DNA of 64,000 nt, from positions 1 to 64,000 of the forward strand of contig RZUM01000010.1 in NCBI GenBank assembly GCA_004193205.1, given 5' to 3'. Origin of the DNA: Gordonia sediminis (GTDB taxonomy: Bacteria > Actinomycetota > Actinomycetes > Mycobacteriales > Mycobacteriaceae). A program made the position numbers and the translations under genes. The notes beneath the pieces were generated by a model. That model was not told the DNA's origin. It saw only the letters and a list, made by a program, of their open reading frames with translations, and searched no databases. Positions 37,445 through 47,201 of this stretch are shown one piece after another. Positions within the stretch are counted from its first letter, which is position 1; each line of letters starts with the position of its first letter.

Positions 37445-40400
37445 GTGTCCGACGGCGTCACCGTGATCGGCCTGCTGGGCCCGGTTGCGGTCGGTGATGA
37501 GCGTGGGGGTCCGGACGGCTTGGTGTCCGTGCCCGGTGTCCGTGCGCGTCGCCTGCTGGTCTCGCTGGCCCTCGCCGACGGACGCGCCCGGTCGGCGGAT
37601 CGACTCATCGACGATGTGTGGGGTGACCGGCCGCCGCGGTCACCCGCGTCGGCACTGCACACCCAGATCTCCCGCCTGCGGCCCCTGCTCGGTCACGCAC
37701 GGATCGAAGGTGTCGGAAACGGATATCGGCTGGTCGGGTGCCGCACCGACCTCGACATCGTCGCGGGCCTCGCGGACTCCGGTGATGCCGACGATCTCGG
37801 CGCCGCGAGCAGATGGTGGCGGGGTGTCCCCGGCGACGATCTCGACGACGACGGGCAGGGTCTGGTGGCGGATCTGCGTCATCGCGCCGATGCCGTGCGT
37901 GAGGCGCTCGATCGGTGTCGGGTCGGTGCGGCGTTGGCATCCGGCGACTACGGCCTGGCACGCGAGATCGCCGACAAGCGTTGCCGCGCCGATCCTCTCG
38001 ACGAGACCGCGCACGTCGATCTGATGCGGGCGCTGGCCGGCGAGGGACGGGTCAATGACGCGTTGGCCACGTTCGCGCGGCTGCGGCGGGCGTTGTCGGA
38101 GCAACTCGGCGTCGAACCGGGGGCGTCGGCGGTCGCCCTCAACGCCGAACTCGTCGGTGTGGGGAACGTATCGGCATCGGCACCGGCACCGGCACCGACA
38201 CCGGCAGCACAGAACCGGAGCGACGCCGACCCGACGACGATCGCCCGGGCCCGGACCGTCGGACTCAGGGTCGACGCGTCGGACCTGATCGGGCGTGACG
38301 CGGACATCGCGGCGATCGTCGGGCTACTGGACCGCCATCGCCTCGTCACCGTCCAGGGACCCGGCGGCGTCGGCAAGACGCGGGTCGCCCAGCGGGTCGG
38401 CGACGCGATGGCCGACACCGGGCGGCCCGTCTTCTATGTGCCGCTCGCGCCGATCCGCAACGACGACGACGTGGTGGCCGCCGTCGCGGCCGCGCTCGGG
38501 GTCGGGGAGACCGACATCGGCAGTGGTGGTCGGCCCCGTCTGGCCGTCGGGGATCTCGCCGACCGCCTCGTCGACGCGGTCCGTGGCCAGCGAGCGGTGC
38601 TCATCCTCGACAACTGCGAACAGGTCGTCGAACGCTGTGCCCGCGTCGCCGCGGACCTGCTGACGGCCGAGCCGCAATTGTCGATCGTCACGACCAGTCG
38701 GTCCCCGCTGATGCTGGCGGCCGAACAGATCTACCAGCTACCGGTGCTCGATGCCGGACTCGACGGCGCCGCGGTCGAACTGTTCGAGCGACGGGCGCTC
38801 GCGGTCCGGCCCGATGCCCACCTGCCTCGGGCTGAGGTGGCGGGGCTCTGTATACATCTGGACGGCATTCCACTGGCGATCGAACTCGCGGCGGCTCGTA
38901 TCCGCACGATGACCGTTGCGCAGATCGCCGCACGCCTCGTCGAACGCTTCGCGCTGTTGCGCGGGTCCGACCGGACCGCGCCCGACCGGCACCGCACCCT
39001 CTTCGCCGTGATCGAGTGGAGCTGGGATCTGCTGGAACCGGACGCGCAACAGGCGATGCGCCGGCTGTGTCGATTCCCGGCCGGCGTCACCACGGATGCG
39101 GCCTCAGTCGTCGTCGGACACGATGGCGTCCGGCTCGACGACTCCCTCGCGGCCCTGGTCAACCAGTCGTTGCTGTCGGTGATCGAGGCCGACGGGCAGA
39201 TCCGCTACCGCATGCTGGAGATGGTCCGTGAGTTCGGCGAGGAGATGCTCACGCGCTCACCCGATCCCACCGAGTCGCGGGCCCTCGATTCGGCGATGTG
39301 GCGCTGGGCGCGCGGATTCGCTGCGCGCGCCGAATCCCGATTCGGCGACGCGGTCGACGAACGTTTGTTCAGCGGGATCGCTGCGGACGCCGAGAATCTC
39401 GTCTGGGTGCTCCGGAGCTGCATCGAGTCGATCGCGGGCGCCGACGCAGCGCGGTCCCGGGACGCGGTGAACACAATCGTCAGCGTCTTCCCGGTGCTCG
39501 GCGGATTCTGGATGGGTCGTGGTTTGCACGGTGAGGTGATGGCCTGGGGTGCGCGGCTCATCGGGGTACTGCCCCGGCCGCCCCGCGATCCCGACGACGA
39601 GACGCGTCGCCGGTGGCAGGCCACCCTGCTCGCATCGATGGCACATCTCGCGATGCGGCACGACCTGCGGCTGGTCGCGCGGGCTCGTTACCACACCCGG
39701 TTGCTGCATCGGCCGGATCGGGTGTTCGACGAACCGACGGAACTGTTGTCGGCTTGCGCCGTGAGCCGAAATCCGCTTTCCGCAATGCGATTCGTCAGTC
39801 GCGCGACGAGAGCGTCCAACGAACAGGTGAGAACCGCCGGCCTCGGGATCCGGATGAACATGCGGGAGAACCTGGGCAACCTCGACCGGGCGTTGGCCGA
39901 CGGTCTGGCATTGCGGGAGATCGCGCACGGCGAGAACAACGCGTGGATGGGGGCGATGACCAACATCACCATCGGTGCCATCTACGGGCAGCGGGCGCAG
40001 TGGCCGTCCGCGCTCGGGTACTACCGCGAGGCGATCGGAAACCTCGCCCGGCTCGGTGCCCGCGACGACGAGTTCCAGACCCGGTCGTACTTGGCTGCCG
40101 TGCTGGTGGCGCTCGGACGACTCGACGAGGCCGCCACGGAACTCGAGATCGTCGGCGGCGGTTGGCAACCGTCCGATCCGGACCCTCAGGGCAATCCCGA
40201 GGTGATCGGGGGAATGATGGTCAGCCTCGCCGAACTCGAGTATGCACGCGGCGATGTCGTGCGCAGCGCCGAGATCTATCGGCGTGCGGCGGGTCTGATC
40301 GAACGAGACCACCCGCTGGGGGCGCAGGACCCCGGCGTGGCCCTGCTGGTGAGTACCGCGATGGTGGGGCTGACGAGGGCGGGCGACCTCGACCAGGCAT

Positions 40401-40750
40401 CGAAGTTCTTGCCGATGCTGGCCGACGGCGTCAATCCGACCGTCGGATCGGTCATCTGGTTCGACCAGGCTCAGGCCGGGTCGATGGCGATGGCGGTCGG
40501 CCATCTGCTCTGCGAACGGGAGCCGGGAAGCCGCGACGGCCGACGCTTGCTCGCCATCGCCGGACGAGTCGGGGCTCGTCAGGATTTCCCGGCGCTGTAC
40601 GCCACCCGTTCCCGCTTGCCGGACATCGCCGGATTGACCGCGGCGGAATGGGAATCGCTGGTGGCCGAGGTGCGGCTGCTGACGCGGCGCCGGGCGGTCG
40701 AGGAGATCCAGACCATCCTGGCGCCGTACAGCCGTGCAGGTCGGCGCTGA
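37445..40750 (+). CDS. AfsR/SARP-family regulator with NB-ARC ATPase and TPR-like region
   Basis: 1101 aa from GTG 37445. Residues about 5-95 are an OmpR-type winged helix, and 95-240 the BTAD domain (LADLRHRADAVREALDRCRVG, LDETAHVDLMRALAGEGR). A linker of alternating Ala-Pro/Ser follows. The NB-ARC ATPase has Walker A GPGGVGKT at 305-312 and Walker B RAVLILDNCEQVVERC near 380-395. The rest is helical (TPR-like). Such proteins activate secondary-metabolism or export genes; the Drr-like ABC exporter 2 bp beyond (convergent) is not necessarily its target. Confidence 0.86.
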   Translation: MSDGVTVIGLLGPVAVGDERGGPDGLVSVPGVRARRLLVSLALADGRARSADRLIDDVWGDRPPRSPASALHTQISRLRPLLGHARIEGVGNGYRLVGCRTDLDIVAGLADSGDADDLGAASRWWRGVPGDDLDDDGQGLVADLRHRADAVREALDRCRVGAALASGDYGLAREIADKRCRADPLDETAHVDLMRALAGEGRVNDALATFARLRRALSEQLGVEPGASAVALNAELVGVGNVSASAPAPAPTPAAQNRSDADPTTIARARTVGLRVDASDLIGRDADIAAIVGLLDRHRLVTVQGPGGVGKTRVAQRVGDAMADTGRPVFYVPLAPIRNDDDVVAAVAAALGVGETDIGSGGRPRLAVGDLADRLVDAVRGQRAVLILDNCEQVVERCARVAADLLTAEPQLSIVTTSRSPLMLAAEQIYQLPVLDAGLDGAAVELFERRALAVRPDAHLPRAEVAGLCIHLDGIPLAIELAAARIRTMTVAQIAARLVERFALLRGSDRTAPDRHRTLFAVIEWSWDLLEPDAQQAMRRLCRFPAGVTTDAASVVVGHDGVRLDDSLAALVNQSLLSVIEADGQIRYRMLEMVREFGEEMLTRSPDPTESRALDSAMWRWARGFAARAESRFGDAVDERLFSGIAADAENLVWVLRSCIESIAGADAARSRDAVNTIVSVFPVLGGFWMGRGLHGEVMAWGARLIGVLPRPPRDPDDETRRRWQATLLASMAHLAMRHDLRLVARARYHTRLLHRPDRVFDEPTELLSACAVSRNPLSAMRFVSRATRASNEQVRTAGLGIRMNMRENLGNLDRALADGLALREIAHGENNAWMGAMTNITIGAIYGQRAQWPSALGYYREAIGNLARLGARDDEFQTRSYLAAVLVALGRLDEAATELEIVGGGWQPSDPDPQGNPEVIGGMMVSLAELEYARGDVVRSAEIYRRAAGLIERDHPLGAQDPGVALLVSTAMVGLTRAGDLDQASKFLPMLADGVNPTVGSVIWFDQAQAGSMAMAVGHLLCEREPGSRDGRRLLAIAGRVGARQDFPALYATRSRLPDIAGLTAAEWESLVAEVRLLTRRRAVEEIQTILAPYSRAGRR

Positions 40751-40751
40751 G

Positions 40752-41591
40752 TCACGTATTGCGCATATAGGCGCGCACGGCGAGCGGGGCGAACACGGCC
40801 GTGATGACCGCAGCCCCGAACAGGGCCCAGACCACGTGCATGCCGGCGTGGCCGGAGGTGGTCAGCTCACGCACCGCGGTGACCAGATGGCTGACGGGAT
40901 TCGCCTTCACGAACGCCTGCAGCCACCCGGGCATGGTGTCGACCGGGACGAAGGCGTTCGACATGAAGGTCAGCGGGAACATGATGAGCATCGAGATGCC
41001 CTGCACCGCCGAGGCCTTGCTCATCAGACATCCCATCAGCGCGAAGATCCACGAGACGGCGAAGCTGCACACCATCACCAGCAGAGCCGAGGCGACCACG
41101 CCCCAAAAATCCGGTCGCCAGCCCATCAGCACTCCCATGACGACCGTGAGCACGGTGGCGACGAGGTAGCGGATGACGTCGGCGAGCAGGGCACCGGCGA
41201 GCGGACTGATCCGGGCGATCGGTAGCGATCGGAACCGGTCGAAGACCCCTTTGTCCATGTCCTCCCGCAGTTGGGTGCCGGTGACGATGGAGGTCATCAC
41301 AACGGTCTGCACCAGAATGCCGGGGATGATGACCGGCAGATAGTCGTGGACGTTGCCGCTGATCGCCCCGCCGAAGATGTAGGTGAACATCAGCGTGAAG
41401 ATGATCGGCTGGATCGTCACGTCGAAGAGCTGCTCGGGGTTGTGCCTGATCTTCAGCACACCCCGGTAGGCCATGGAAAGGCACTGTCGGACCGTCTCGG
41501 TGAGCGTGATCGTGGTCTTCGCGCTCGGACGCGCGGCCCGGGTCGTGATCGCGACGCCGGGGGCGGTGTCGTCGATGGTGGTGGCGGTCAT
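40752..41591 (-). CDS. ABC-2 type exporter permease (DrrB-like)
   Basis: 279 aa, six predicted membrane helices (e.g. LFDVTIQPIIFTLMFTYIFG, YLVATVLTVVMGVLMGW, MLIMFPLTFMSNAFVPVDTMPGWLQ). The last is the ABC-2 signature of DrrB/antibiotic and lipid exporters. Its ATG overlaps the ATPase stop by one base (TGATG), so subunits are made together. Related to daunorubicin and phthiocerol-dimycocerosate exporters; cargo unknown. Confidence 0.86.
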   Translation of the reverse strand: MTATTIDDTAPGVAITTRAARPSAKTTITLTETVRQCLSMAYRGVLKIRHNPEQLFDVTIQPIIFTLMFTYIFGGAISGNVHDYLPVIIPGILVQTVVMTSIVTGTQLREDMDKGVFDRFRSLPIARISPLAGALLADVIRYLVATVLTVVMGVLMGWRPDFWGVVASALLVMVCSFAVSWIFALMGCLMSKASAVQGISMLIMFPLTFMSNAFVPVDTMPGWLQAFVKANPVSHLVTAVRELTTSGHAGMHVVWALFGAAVITAVFAPLAVRAYMRNT

Positions 41592-42580
41592 CAGGCGGCC
41601 TCCTCGTCGTTCGTGCCGGTGTCGGGGTCGGCGGGTTTTCCGGTGATGGTCAGGAACACCTCGTCGAGGCTCGGTTTCTGTACGTTGATCTCGTCGATGG
41701 CGATGTGGTTCTCGCGCAGCGCGATAAGCACGTCGGGTACGAGATCGGGTTTGCACAGGCCGGCCGACACGCGCCCGGCCTCGGGGCTGAGACTTGCGGT
41801 CTCACCGAGCACGGATTCCACGATGTCGCAGACCCGGGCGGCGTTCGCCCGGTCGACCGGGACCAGTTGCAGGGTGCTGGCCCCGACGGATTGCTTGAGT
41901 TCGTCGGCGGTGCCGTCGGCGATCACCACTCCGTGGTCGATGACCGCGATGCGATCGGCGAGCTGATCGGCCTCGTCGAGGTACTGCGTGGTCAGCAGCA
42001 CCGTGGATCCCTGGGTGACCAGGTTGCGGATGGTCTGCCACATCTGGGCGCGGGTGCGCGGGTCAAGGCCGGTCGTCGGTTCGTCGAGGAACAGGAGTGG
42101 GGGTGTGTCGATCAGGCTGGCAGCGAGGTCGAGGCGCCGGCGCATGCCGCCGGAGAATTCCTTCAGCGGGCGGTTGGCCGCTTCGGTCAGCGCGAACTCC
42201 TCGAGGAGTTCGCCGGCGCGCGAGCGGGCCGCCGGACGTGAGAAGCCGAGCAGTCGCGCGAACAGGATGAGGTTCTGCGTCGCGGTGAGGTCCTCGTCGA
42301 CCGACGCGTACTGTCCGGTCACGCCGACCAACGATCTCACGGCGACCGCATCCTCGACGACGTCGTAGCCGAAGATCGTGGCGCGGCCCGAATCCGGGCG
42401 CAGGAGGGTGGCGAGCATGCTCACCGTCGTCGTCTTCCCGGCCCCGTTCGGGCCGAGCACGCCGTAGACCGATCCGGTCGGTACGGCCAGATCCACGCCG
42501 TTGACGGCGCGGGTCGATCCGAAGTGCTTCACCAGCCCGCGCGCATCGATCGCGAGGCCGGCAGTGGTGGTTTCTGTCAT
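41591..42580 (-). CDS. ABC exporter ATPase (DrrA-like)
   Basis: 329 aa from ATG 42580 (MTETTTAGLAID). Walker A GPNGAGKT, signature FSGGMRRRLDLA, Walker B LLFLDEPTTGLDPRTR and switch His in TTQYLDEAD. The extra C-terminal domain of about 90 residues is the DrrA-type regulatory tail. First gene of the exporter pair. Confidence 0.88.
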   Translation of the reverse strand: MTETTTAGLAIDARGLVKHFGSTRAVNGVDLAVPTGSVYGVLGPNGAGKTTTVSMLATLLRPDSGRATIFGYDVVEDAVAVRSLVGVTGQYASVDEDLTATQNLILFARLLGFSRPAARSRAGELLEEFALTEAANRPLKEFSGGMRRRLDLAASLIDTPPLLFLDEPTTGLDPRTRAQMWQTIRNLVTQGSTVLLTTQYLDEADQLADRIAVIDHGVVIADGTADELKQSVGASTLQLVPVDRANAARVCDIVESVLGETASLSPEAGRVSAGLCKPDLVPDVLIALRENHIAIDEINVQKPSLDEVFLTITGKPADPDTGTNDEEAA

Positions 42581-42799
42581 GCCGACGAGCGTGCCCGAGT
42601 GCGCTGTCGTCGGACTTACACGGCCTGTCATGGGCACCGGCATGGTGCATGGAAACGGTGCTCGTTTCGGCGTGGCGCCGTCGAATGTGACAAAGTGTGC
42701 GCAAACTCAAGATGAACGCGGAGTTGTTCGGGGACTACTCCGAGGTAATGCTCGGTTGAACTGTGCAACCGCTTCGCTGAGACGGCCATAGGGGGGTCG

Positions 42800-43672
42800 A
42801 TGTCCGTAAGCTCGCAGGAACGGCCGCAGACGCGGAATCTGCCTGCCACGTCTCGGGTGGGCGGGATCGTGCGCGGCTTGCCGGCGCGGGCGTCGGAGTT
42901 CTTCGCTCAGCCTCGTTGGTGGGTCGAGATGATCATCGTCGTCGGCCTCTACGAGATCTACACCTTCGTCCGCAACCTCGGCGGTACCGACGTCGCTCGC
43001 TCGTTCGGCAACGGATCGACGATCCTCGAGATCGAGCGGTCCCTGCACATCGATGTCGAGCTATCGATCAATCGGTGGGTGCAGGAGCATTCATTCGTCG
43101 CGGACGCGAGCGCGCTCTACTACAACACGCTGCACTGGTGGGTGACGATCGGCGTCGCGATCTGGTTGTATTCGCGGCACCGACACGTCGAGGGAGTGCC
43201 CCGAATCGGCATCGGGTACCGGAAGGCGTCGCTCGTGCTGGCCGTGACCACGCTCATCGCGCTGGCCGGCTTCTACCTGATACCGACGGCTCCGCCGCGG
43301 ATGTACCACGGCTATGTCGACATCGGGGCGCAGACCGCGACGTGGGGCTGGTGGGCCGAGTCGGGTTCTCCGGGCCCTGAGTCGTTCACGAACCAGTTCG
43401 CGGCCATGCCCTCGCTGCACGCGGGCTGGGCCATCTGGTGCGGCCTGATGATCGTGCTGCACGCCCGTCGGGCGTGGGTGCGCGTCGTCGGGGTGCTCTA
43501 CCCGGTCGTGACGGTCTTCGTGGTCGTCGGGACGGCCAACCACTATCTAATGGACGTGCTGGCGGTCGGCGTCGCGATCGCGGTGGCCTGGGTGGTCGTC
43601 GGTTTACCGAGGGGTCAGGCGGCCGAAACCGCAGAAGGCCGGGCCGTGACCGCCGGCAGATCGGCTGCGTAA
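42800..43672 (+). CDS. PAP2-family phosphatase / inositolphosphotransferase-like membrane protein
   Basis: 290 aa with about six hydrophobic helices. The catalytic blocks are FAAMPSLHAGWAIW (PSxH-like) and GTANHYLMDVLAG-like GTANHYLMDVLAVG (HxxxD). The first block with Lys-rich KxxxxxxRP is poorly conserved, as in the inositolphosphotransferase subgroup (aureobasidin-resistance-like). Possibly acts on cell-envelope lipid phosphates. GGGGGG lies before ATG 42800. It overlaps the 3' end of the convergent gene by 58 bp. Confidence 0.8.
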   Translation: MSVSSQERPQTRNLPATSRVGGIVRGLPARASEFFAQPRWWVEMIIVVGLYEIYTFVRNLGGTDVARSFGNGSTILEIERSLHIDVELSINRWVQEHSFVADASALYYNTLHWWVTIGVAIWLYSRHRHVEGVPRIGIGYRKASLVLAVTTLIALAGFYLIPTAPPRMYHGYVDIGAQTATWGWWAESGSPGPESFTNQFAAMPSLHAGWAIWCGLMIVLHARRAWVRVVGVLYPVVTVFVVVGTANHYLMDVLAVGVAIAVAWVVVGLPRGQAAETAEGRAVTAGRSAA

Positions 43673-43938
43673 CGCACGACCGAACCGACGCGCCCGAGGC
43701 GGCGTTCGACGATCACGATGGCCTCGGCAAGCTGATCGGGATCGTCGACGTCGGCGACCAGTGCGACGGTGTACCCGTTGTTGCCGAGCATGAACGGCAC
43801 GACGGTCGAGTACTGACTGCTGACGACGGCGACCGGGACGTTGCGCGCGAACAGCGTTCGCGCGTGGTCTGCGACTGCGGGATCGTCGTCGAGGACGATC
43901 AGGGGGACGGTGGGCTGGGTGCGAGTGAGCTTTCTCAT
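43615..43938 (-). CDS. Conserved small Rossmann-like protein of unknown function
   Basis: 107 aa from ATG 43938 (MRKLTRTQPTVP). The sequence alternates strands and helices (VPLIVLDDDPAVADHARTLFAR, VPVAVVSS, GYTVALVADVDDPDQLAEAIVIVERRLGRVGSVVRY), similar to the N-terminal half of short-chain dehydrogenases but too short for activity. Its 3' end overlaps the convergent PAP2 gene by 58 bp. No ribosome-binding site is obvious, so the start is tentative. Confidence 0.6.
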   Translation of the reverse strand: MRKLTRTQPTVPLIVLDDDPAVADHARTLFARNVPVAVVSSQYSTVVPFMLGNNGYTVALVADVDDPDQLAEAIVIVERRLGRVGSVVRYAADLPAVTARPSAVSAA

Positions 43939-44036
43939 ATTTCGAGGATGAACCCGCAGGTTGAAGACGATCTGGCCCATGGCTGTGCGTTCGCTGTGCA
44001 TGGACGGCTACGGAGCAGGTTTCCGCCCCAAAACAC

Positions 44037-44088
44037 GCAAAACCCCCGCAAACACACAAGACTCTGTGTGTTTGCGGGAGTTTTCGGT
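44037..44088 (-). terminator. Terminator downstream of greA
   Basis: Long stem: AAAACCCCCGCAAACACACA pairs, with one mismatch, with the following TGTGTGTTTGCGGGAGTTTT across loop AGACTC. It lies 16 bp beyond the greA stop and reads as a strong intrinsic terminator for the minus strand, and possibly in both directions. Confidence 0.85.
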
Positions 44089-44104
44089 GTGCTTGCCGCT
44101 CAGA

Positions 44105-44596
44105 TCAGCTGTGGTACGGCTCGGCGCTGACCAGGGTCACCTTGACCACCGCGCCGCTGGGCACGGTGTATTCGCGGGTCTCGCCGACCTTGGCGTCGAT
44201 GAGCGCGGCACCGAGCGGGGAGCTCGGTGAGTAGGTCTCGATGGAGGCGTTGGCGCTTTCCTCGCGGGTCGCGATGAGGAAGGTCTCCTTGTCGCTCTCG
44301 TCGCCGTCGTAGTAGACGGTCACGACCGACCCGGGCAGCGCGACACCGGACTGTGTGGGTGCCTCGCCGACCTTCGCGTTGTTCAGCAGTTCCTGCAGCT
44401 GGCGGATCCGCGCTTCCTGCTGGCCCTGCTCTTCGCGTGCGGCGTGGTAGCCGCCGTTCTCCTTGAGGTCGCCCTCTTCGCGGCGCTCGTTGATCTCAGC
44501 AGCAATGACCGGGCGGTTGGCGATCAGAGAGTCCAGCTCACCCTTGAGGCGGTCATGCGACTCCTGCGTCAGCCATGTCACCTGTGTGTCGGTCAT
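44105..44596 (-). CDS. greA: Transcription elongation factor GreA
   Basis: 163 aa. The N-terminal coiled coil has the acidic tip with [21 protein letters not shown] (Asp-Leu-Lys-Glu-Asn motif), and the C-terminal FKBP-like domain ends [23 protein letters not shown]. It rescues backtracked RNA polymerase. ATG 44596 follows a clear GGAG-type site. Order with DUF4307 and mca is conserved with M. tuberculosis; here a transporter is inserted between. Confidence 0.95.
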   Translation of the reverse strand: MTDTQVTWLTQESHDRLKGELDSLIANRPVIAAEINERREEGDLKENGGYHAAREEQGQQEARIRQLQELLNNAKVGEAPTQSGVALPGSVVTVYYDGDESDKETFLIATREESANASIETYSPSSPLGAALIDAKVGETREYTVPSGAVVKVTLVSAEPYHS

Positions 44597-44725
44597 CGGT
44601 TACTCCTTTGTGTTGTCCGCGCACCCAGGCGAAGTCTTCACCTGGGCGCATATGGACTGCTCTAAATGCAGCAACACGACCCCTTGCGGAGCCGTGTATC
44701 GATACAGACTACCACTTATCGAGCG

Positions 44726-45481
44726 TTACGGCACCCCGACACCGTCGGTCCGGGTGAGTGCGAGCGCTTCCTGATAGGTCGGTTCGCGGCGTTTCAACCA
44801 CCCGCACACCCAGTACGTGACCGGCATGATCACTATCTCCACCAACGTCTTCCAGACGAATCCGACGATGGTGTAGTTGACGAAATCACCCCACGTGGAA
44901 ATACCCAGAGCCGACGCCGCGATCGAGCAGAAAACGAGCGTGTCGGCGAACTCACCGACCACGGTCGAACCGATCAGGCGCACCCAGAGGCGACGCTCAC
45001 CCTCGCGCTGCTTCATCTTCACGAGCACGAACGAGTTCAGGAACTCGCCGGCCAGATAGCCGGCGAGACCGGCGAGCAGGAACTGCGGTACCACGCCGGC
45101 GACCGTGCGGAAGGCCTCCTGCCCAGTGTAAAAGTCGGCGTCGGGCAGCAGGATGGTCAGCCAGAAACACAGCGAGGCCAGCAGCAGGATCGCGAACCCG
45201 GCGAAGATCGCGCGGCGCATCGCCCGGAAGCCGTAGACCTCGCTGATCACGTCGCCCAGCACGTAGGCGAGCGGGAACAGGTAGAACGCACCGTCGGTGA
45301 CCAGACCGTTCATCTGGATCGGCCCGAGTGAGACGTGCAGCCAGTCGTCGAACAGCACGACACCCTTGGTGCCGGTGATGTTGCTGATGAGCATCACGCC
45401 GACGAAGGCGGCCACCAGGAACGCGTAGTAGGGACTCGAGACGGTTGCGAAGGCCGCCCGGTCGCGGGTCGTCGTCGTCAC
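44726..45481 (-). CDS. yhhQ: Queuosine-precursor transporter (VUT/YhhQ family)
   Basis: 251 aa from GTG 45481, overlapping the DUF4307 stop (GTGA). Six or seven helices with family motifs VLGDVISEVYGFRAMRRAIFAG, the LAGYLAGEFLNSFVLVKMK segment and STVVGEFADTLVFC. Family knowledge: members import 7-deazaguanine precursors (preQ0/preQ1) used for tRNA queuosine. The gene is inserted between greA and the DUF4307 gene. Confidence 0.85.
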   Translation of the reverse strand: MTTTTRDRAAFATVSSPYYAFLVAAFVGVMLISNITGTKGVVLFDDWLHVSLGPIQMNGLVTDGAFYLFPLAYVLGDVISEVYGFRAMRRAIFAGFAILLLASLCFWLTILLPDADFYTGQEAFRTVAGVVPQFLLAGLAGYLAGEFLNSFVLVKMKQREGERRLWVRLIGSTVVGEFADTLVFCSIAASALGISTWGDFVNYTIVGFVWKTLVEIVIMPVTYWVCGWLKRREPTYQEALALTRTDGVGVP

Positions 45482-45945
45482 GTCGTCGATGCCGTCAGGT
45501 AGGCCGGCACGTTCGCCGTGCATCCGAAGACCTCACCGATCACCGGTGGCCGGGACGTGGCGACCTCGGTGCGGACACCGGTCTGGGTCTGCGTCCCGGA
45601 CGGGATGAGGATCTCTCGGCGGCCGGTCTCGTCGCCGTCCTTCGAACGCCCGCGCACCACGCAGGCGACGGGTTGGGCCGGATCGTGGCGGGTGAGGGTG
45701 AACTGCACCGCTACCGTCGAGGAATTCAGGATCTCGTAGCCGGTGACCTCGCCGGTGACGTCGGAACCGGCATATTTTGTGTAGCCGAGCCAAGCGATCC
45801 CGACGCCGGCCACGACGACGAGGACGGACAGCCCGACGAACCACCGCCGGCGGCTGTCGGCCGGTCGGGCCGTCGGATACGTGGCCCGCGGTCCGCTACG
45901 CGGCCGGTCGCCGACGACGTCCGAACCCCCGTCTGAACTGTTCAC
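45478..45945 (-). CDS. DUF4307 single-pass membrane protein
   Basis: 155 aa with a polar N-terminus, one membrane helix at about residues 34-55 (WFVGLSVLVVVAGVGIAWLG) and an extracytoplasmic beta-rich domain carrying two Cys (VACVVRGR and VFGCTAN). Matches Rv1081c in mycobacteria, always beside mca. Function unknown; divergent from mca with 48 bp between them. Confidence 0.82.
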   Translation of the reverse strand: MNSSDGGSDVVGDRPRSGPRATYPTARPADSRRRWFVGLSVLVVVAGVGIAWLGYTKYAGSDVTGEVTGYEILNSSTVAVQFTLTRHDPAQPVACVVRGRSKDGDETGRREILIPSGTQTQTGVRTEVATSRPPVIGEVFGCTANVPAYLTASTT

Positions 45946-45993
45946 GCGTCAATACCTACCATGGGAGGAGTAGCGATCCGAAGGTGAGGAAGC

Positions 45994-46890
45994 GTGACGG
46001 AATCTCGCACAGGTGGACCCCATGCCGGTCTCCGTCTGATGGCGGTGCATGCTCACCCCGATGACGAGTCGAGCAAGGGTGCTGCGACGTCCGCCAAGTA
46101 CGCGGCCGAAGGGCACGAAGTCCTCGTGGTCACCCTGACCGGGGGTGAACGCGGCGACATCCTGAATGCCGCGATGGACCGTCCCGGGGTCAAGGAGCGG
46201 ATGAGCGAGATCCGCAAGGAAGAGATGGCCGCTGCGGCCGCCGCGCTCGGTGTCGACCAGATGTGGCTCGGGTTCGTCGACTCGGGACTGCCCGAGGGCG
46301 ACCCGCGGCCCCCCGTGCCGGAGGGTTCGTTCGCCTCGATCGACATCGAGGAGCCGATCGAGGCGCTGGTCCGGGTGGTCCGGGAGTTCCGGCCGCACGT
46401 GATGATCACCTACGACGAGCACGGCGGATACCCGCATCCCGACCACATCCGCGACCACGAGGTCTCGGTGGCCGCGTTCGAACGCGCAGGTGACCCGCAC
46501 GCCCACCCCGAGGCCGGGGAACCGTGGACCGTGTCCAAGCTCTACTACACACACGGCTTCATCCGCGATCGGATGGTTCTGTTCTCCGACGAGTTCGCGC
46601 GTAACGGAGAAGAGAGTCCGTTCGCCGAATGGCTGAGCAACTGGGATCCGAGCCGCGGCGACCTGATGGGCCGGGTCACCACCCAGATCGAGTGCGCCAA
46701 GTACTTCCCGCAGCGTGACGACGCGCTGCGTGCCCACGCCACCCAGATCGATCCGAACGGCGTGTTCTTCAAGGTCCCGCTGGAGTGGCAGCAACGGCTG
46801 TGGCCGACCGAGGAGTTCGAACTCGCGCGCACCCGCGTGCACACCTCGATCCCCGAGACCGACCTCTTCGCCGGAATCGAGGGACGATGA
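45994..46890 (+). CDS. mca: Mycothiol S-conjugate amidase Mca
   Basis: 298 aa from GTG 45994. Zinc motif [11 protein letters not shown] (HPDDE at residues 21-25) and the second metal ligand His in [15 protein letters not shown] place it in the MshB/Mca family; length and the C-terminal region ([23 protein letters not shown]) favour Mca. It hydrolyses mycothiol-toxin conjugates to mercapturic acids. Head of a run mca / 46887 / DUF255 / GNAT joined by ATGA or longer overlaps. Confidence 0.93.
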   Translation: MTESRTGGPHAGLRLMAVHAHPDDESSKGAATSAKYAAEGHEVLVVTLTGGERGDILNAAMDRPGVKERMSEIRKEEMAAAAAALGVDQMWLGFVDSGLPEGDPRPPVPEGSFASIDIEEPIEALVRVVREFRPHVMITYDEHGGYPHPDHIRDHEVSVAAFERAGDPHAHPEAGEPWTVSKLYYTHGFIRDRMVLFSDEFARNGEESPFAEWLSNWDPSRGDLMGRVTTQIECAKYFPQRDDALRAHATQIDPNGVFFKVPLEWQQRLWPTEEFELARTRVHTSIPETDLFAGIEGR

Positions 46891-47201
46891 CTGCCGATTT
46901 GCCGACGCAACTGGTCACCGGCCTGCAGGTGCTCGCCGCTCAGGAACCCGAAGGGCCGGAGTTCGGTAAGGCGTCGCCGCTCGGGTTGCTCATCATCATC
47001 GTGCTCCTGGTGGCGACCGCACTGCTGATCCGGTCGATGAACCGCCAGCTCCGCAAGCTGCCGAAGTCCTTCGACACCGACCATCCCGAGCCGGACCAGG
47101 CGTTCGACGACGGGACCGATTCGGTCGACCCCACCGATGCGGGAGGGCCGCCGCACACCGACGAGGTGCAGGCCGATGAACGAAAGTCCGCCGGGACCTG
47201 A
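46887..47201 (+). CDS. Small membrane protein, Rv1083-like
   Basis: 104 aa, ATG overlapping the mca stop (ATGA). One hydrophobic helix at about residues 32-50 ([20 protein letters not shown]), then a charged tail rich in Asp, Glu and Pro. Its end overlaps the DUF255 start by 26 bp. No known function; conserved with mca across mycobacteria. Confidence 0.78.
   Translation: MTADLPTQLVTGLQVLAAQEPEGPEFGKASPLGLLIIIVLLVATALLIRSMNRQLRKLPKSFDTDHPEPDQAFDDGTDSVDPTDAGGPPHTDEVQADERKSAGT

Noticed and set aside
37445-43672. Secondary-metabolite gene cluster suggested by the AfsR-like regulator and Drr exporter
   Set aside because: No biosynthetic enzymes (NRPS, PKS, tailoring enzymes) are present in the surrounding 10 kb.
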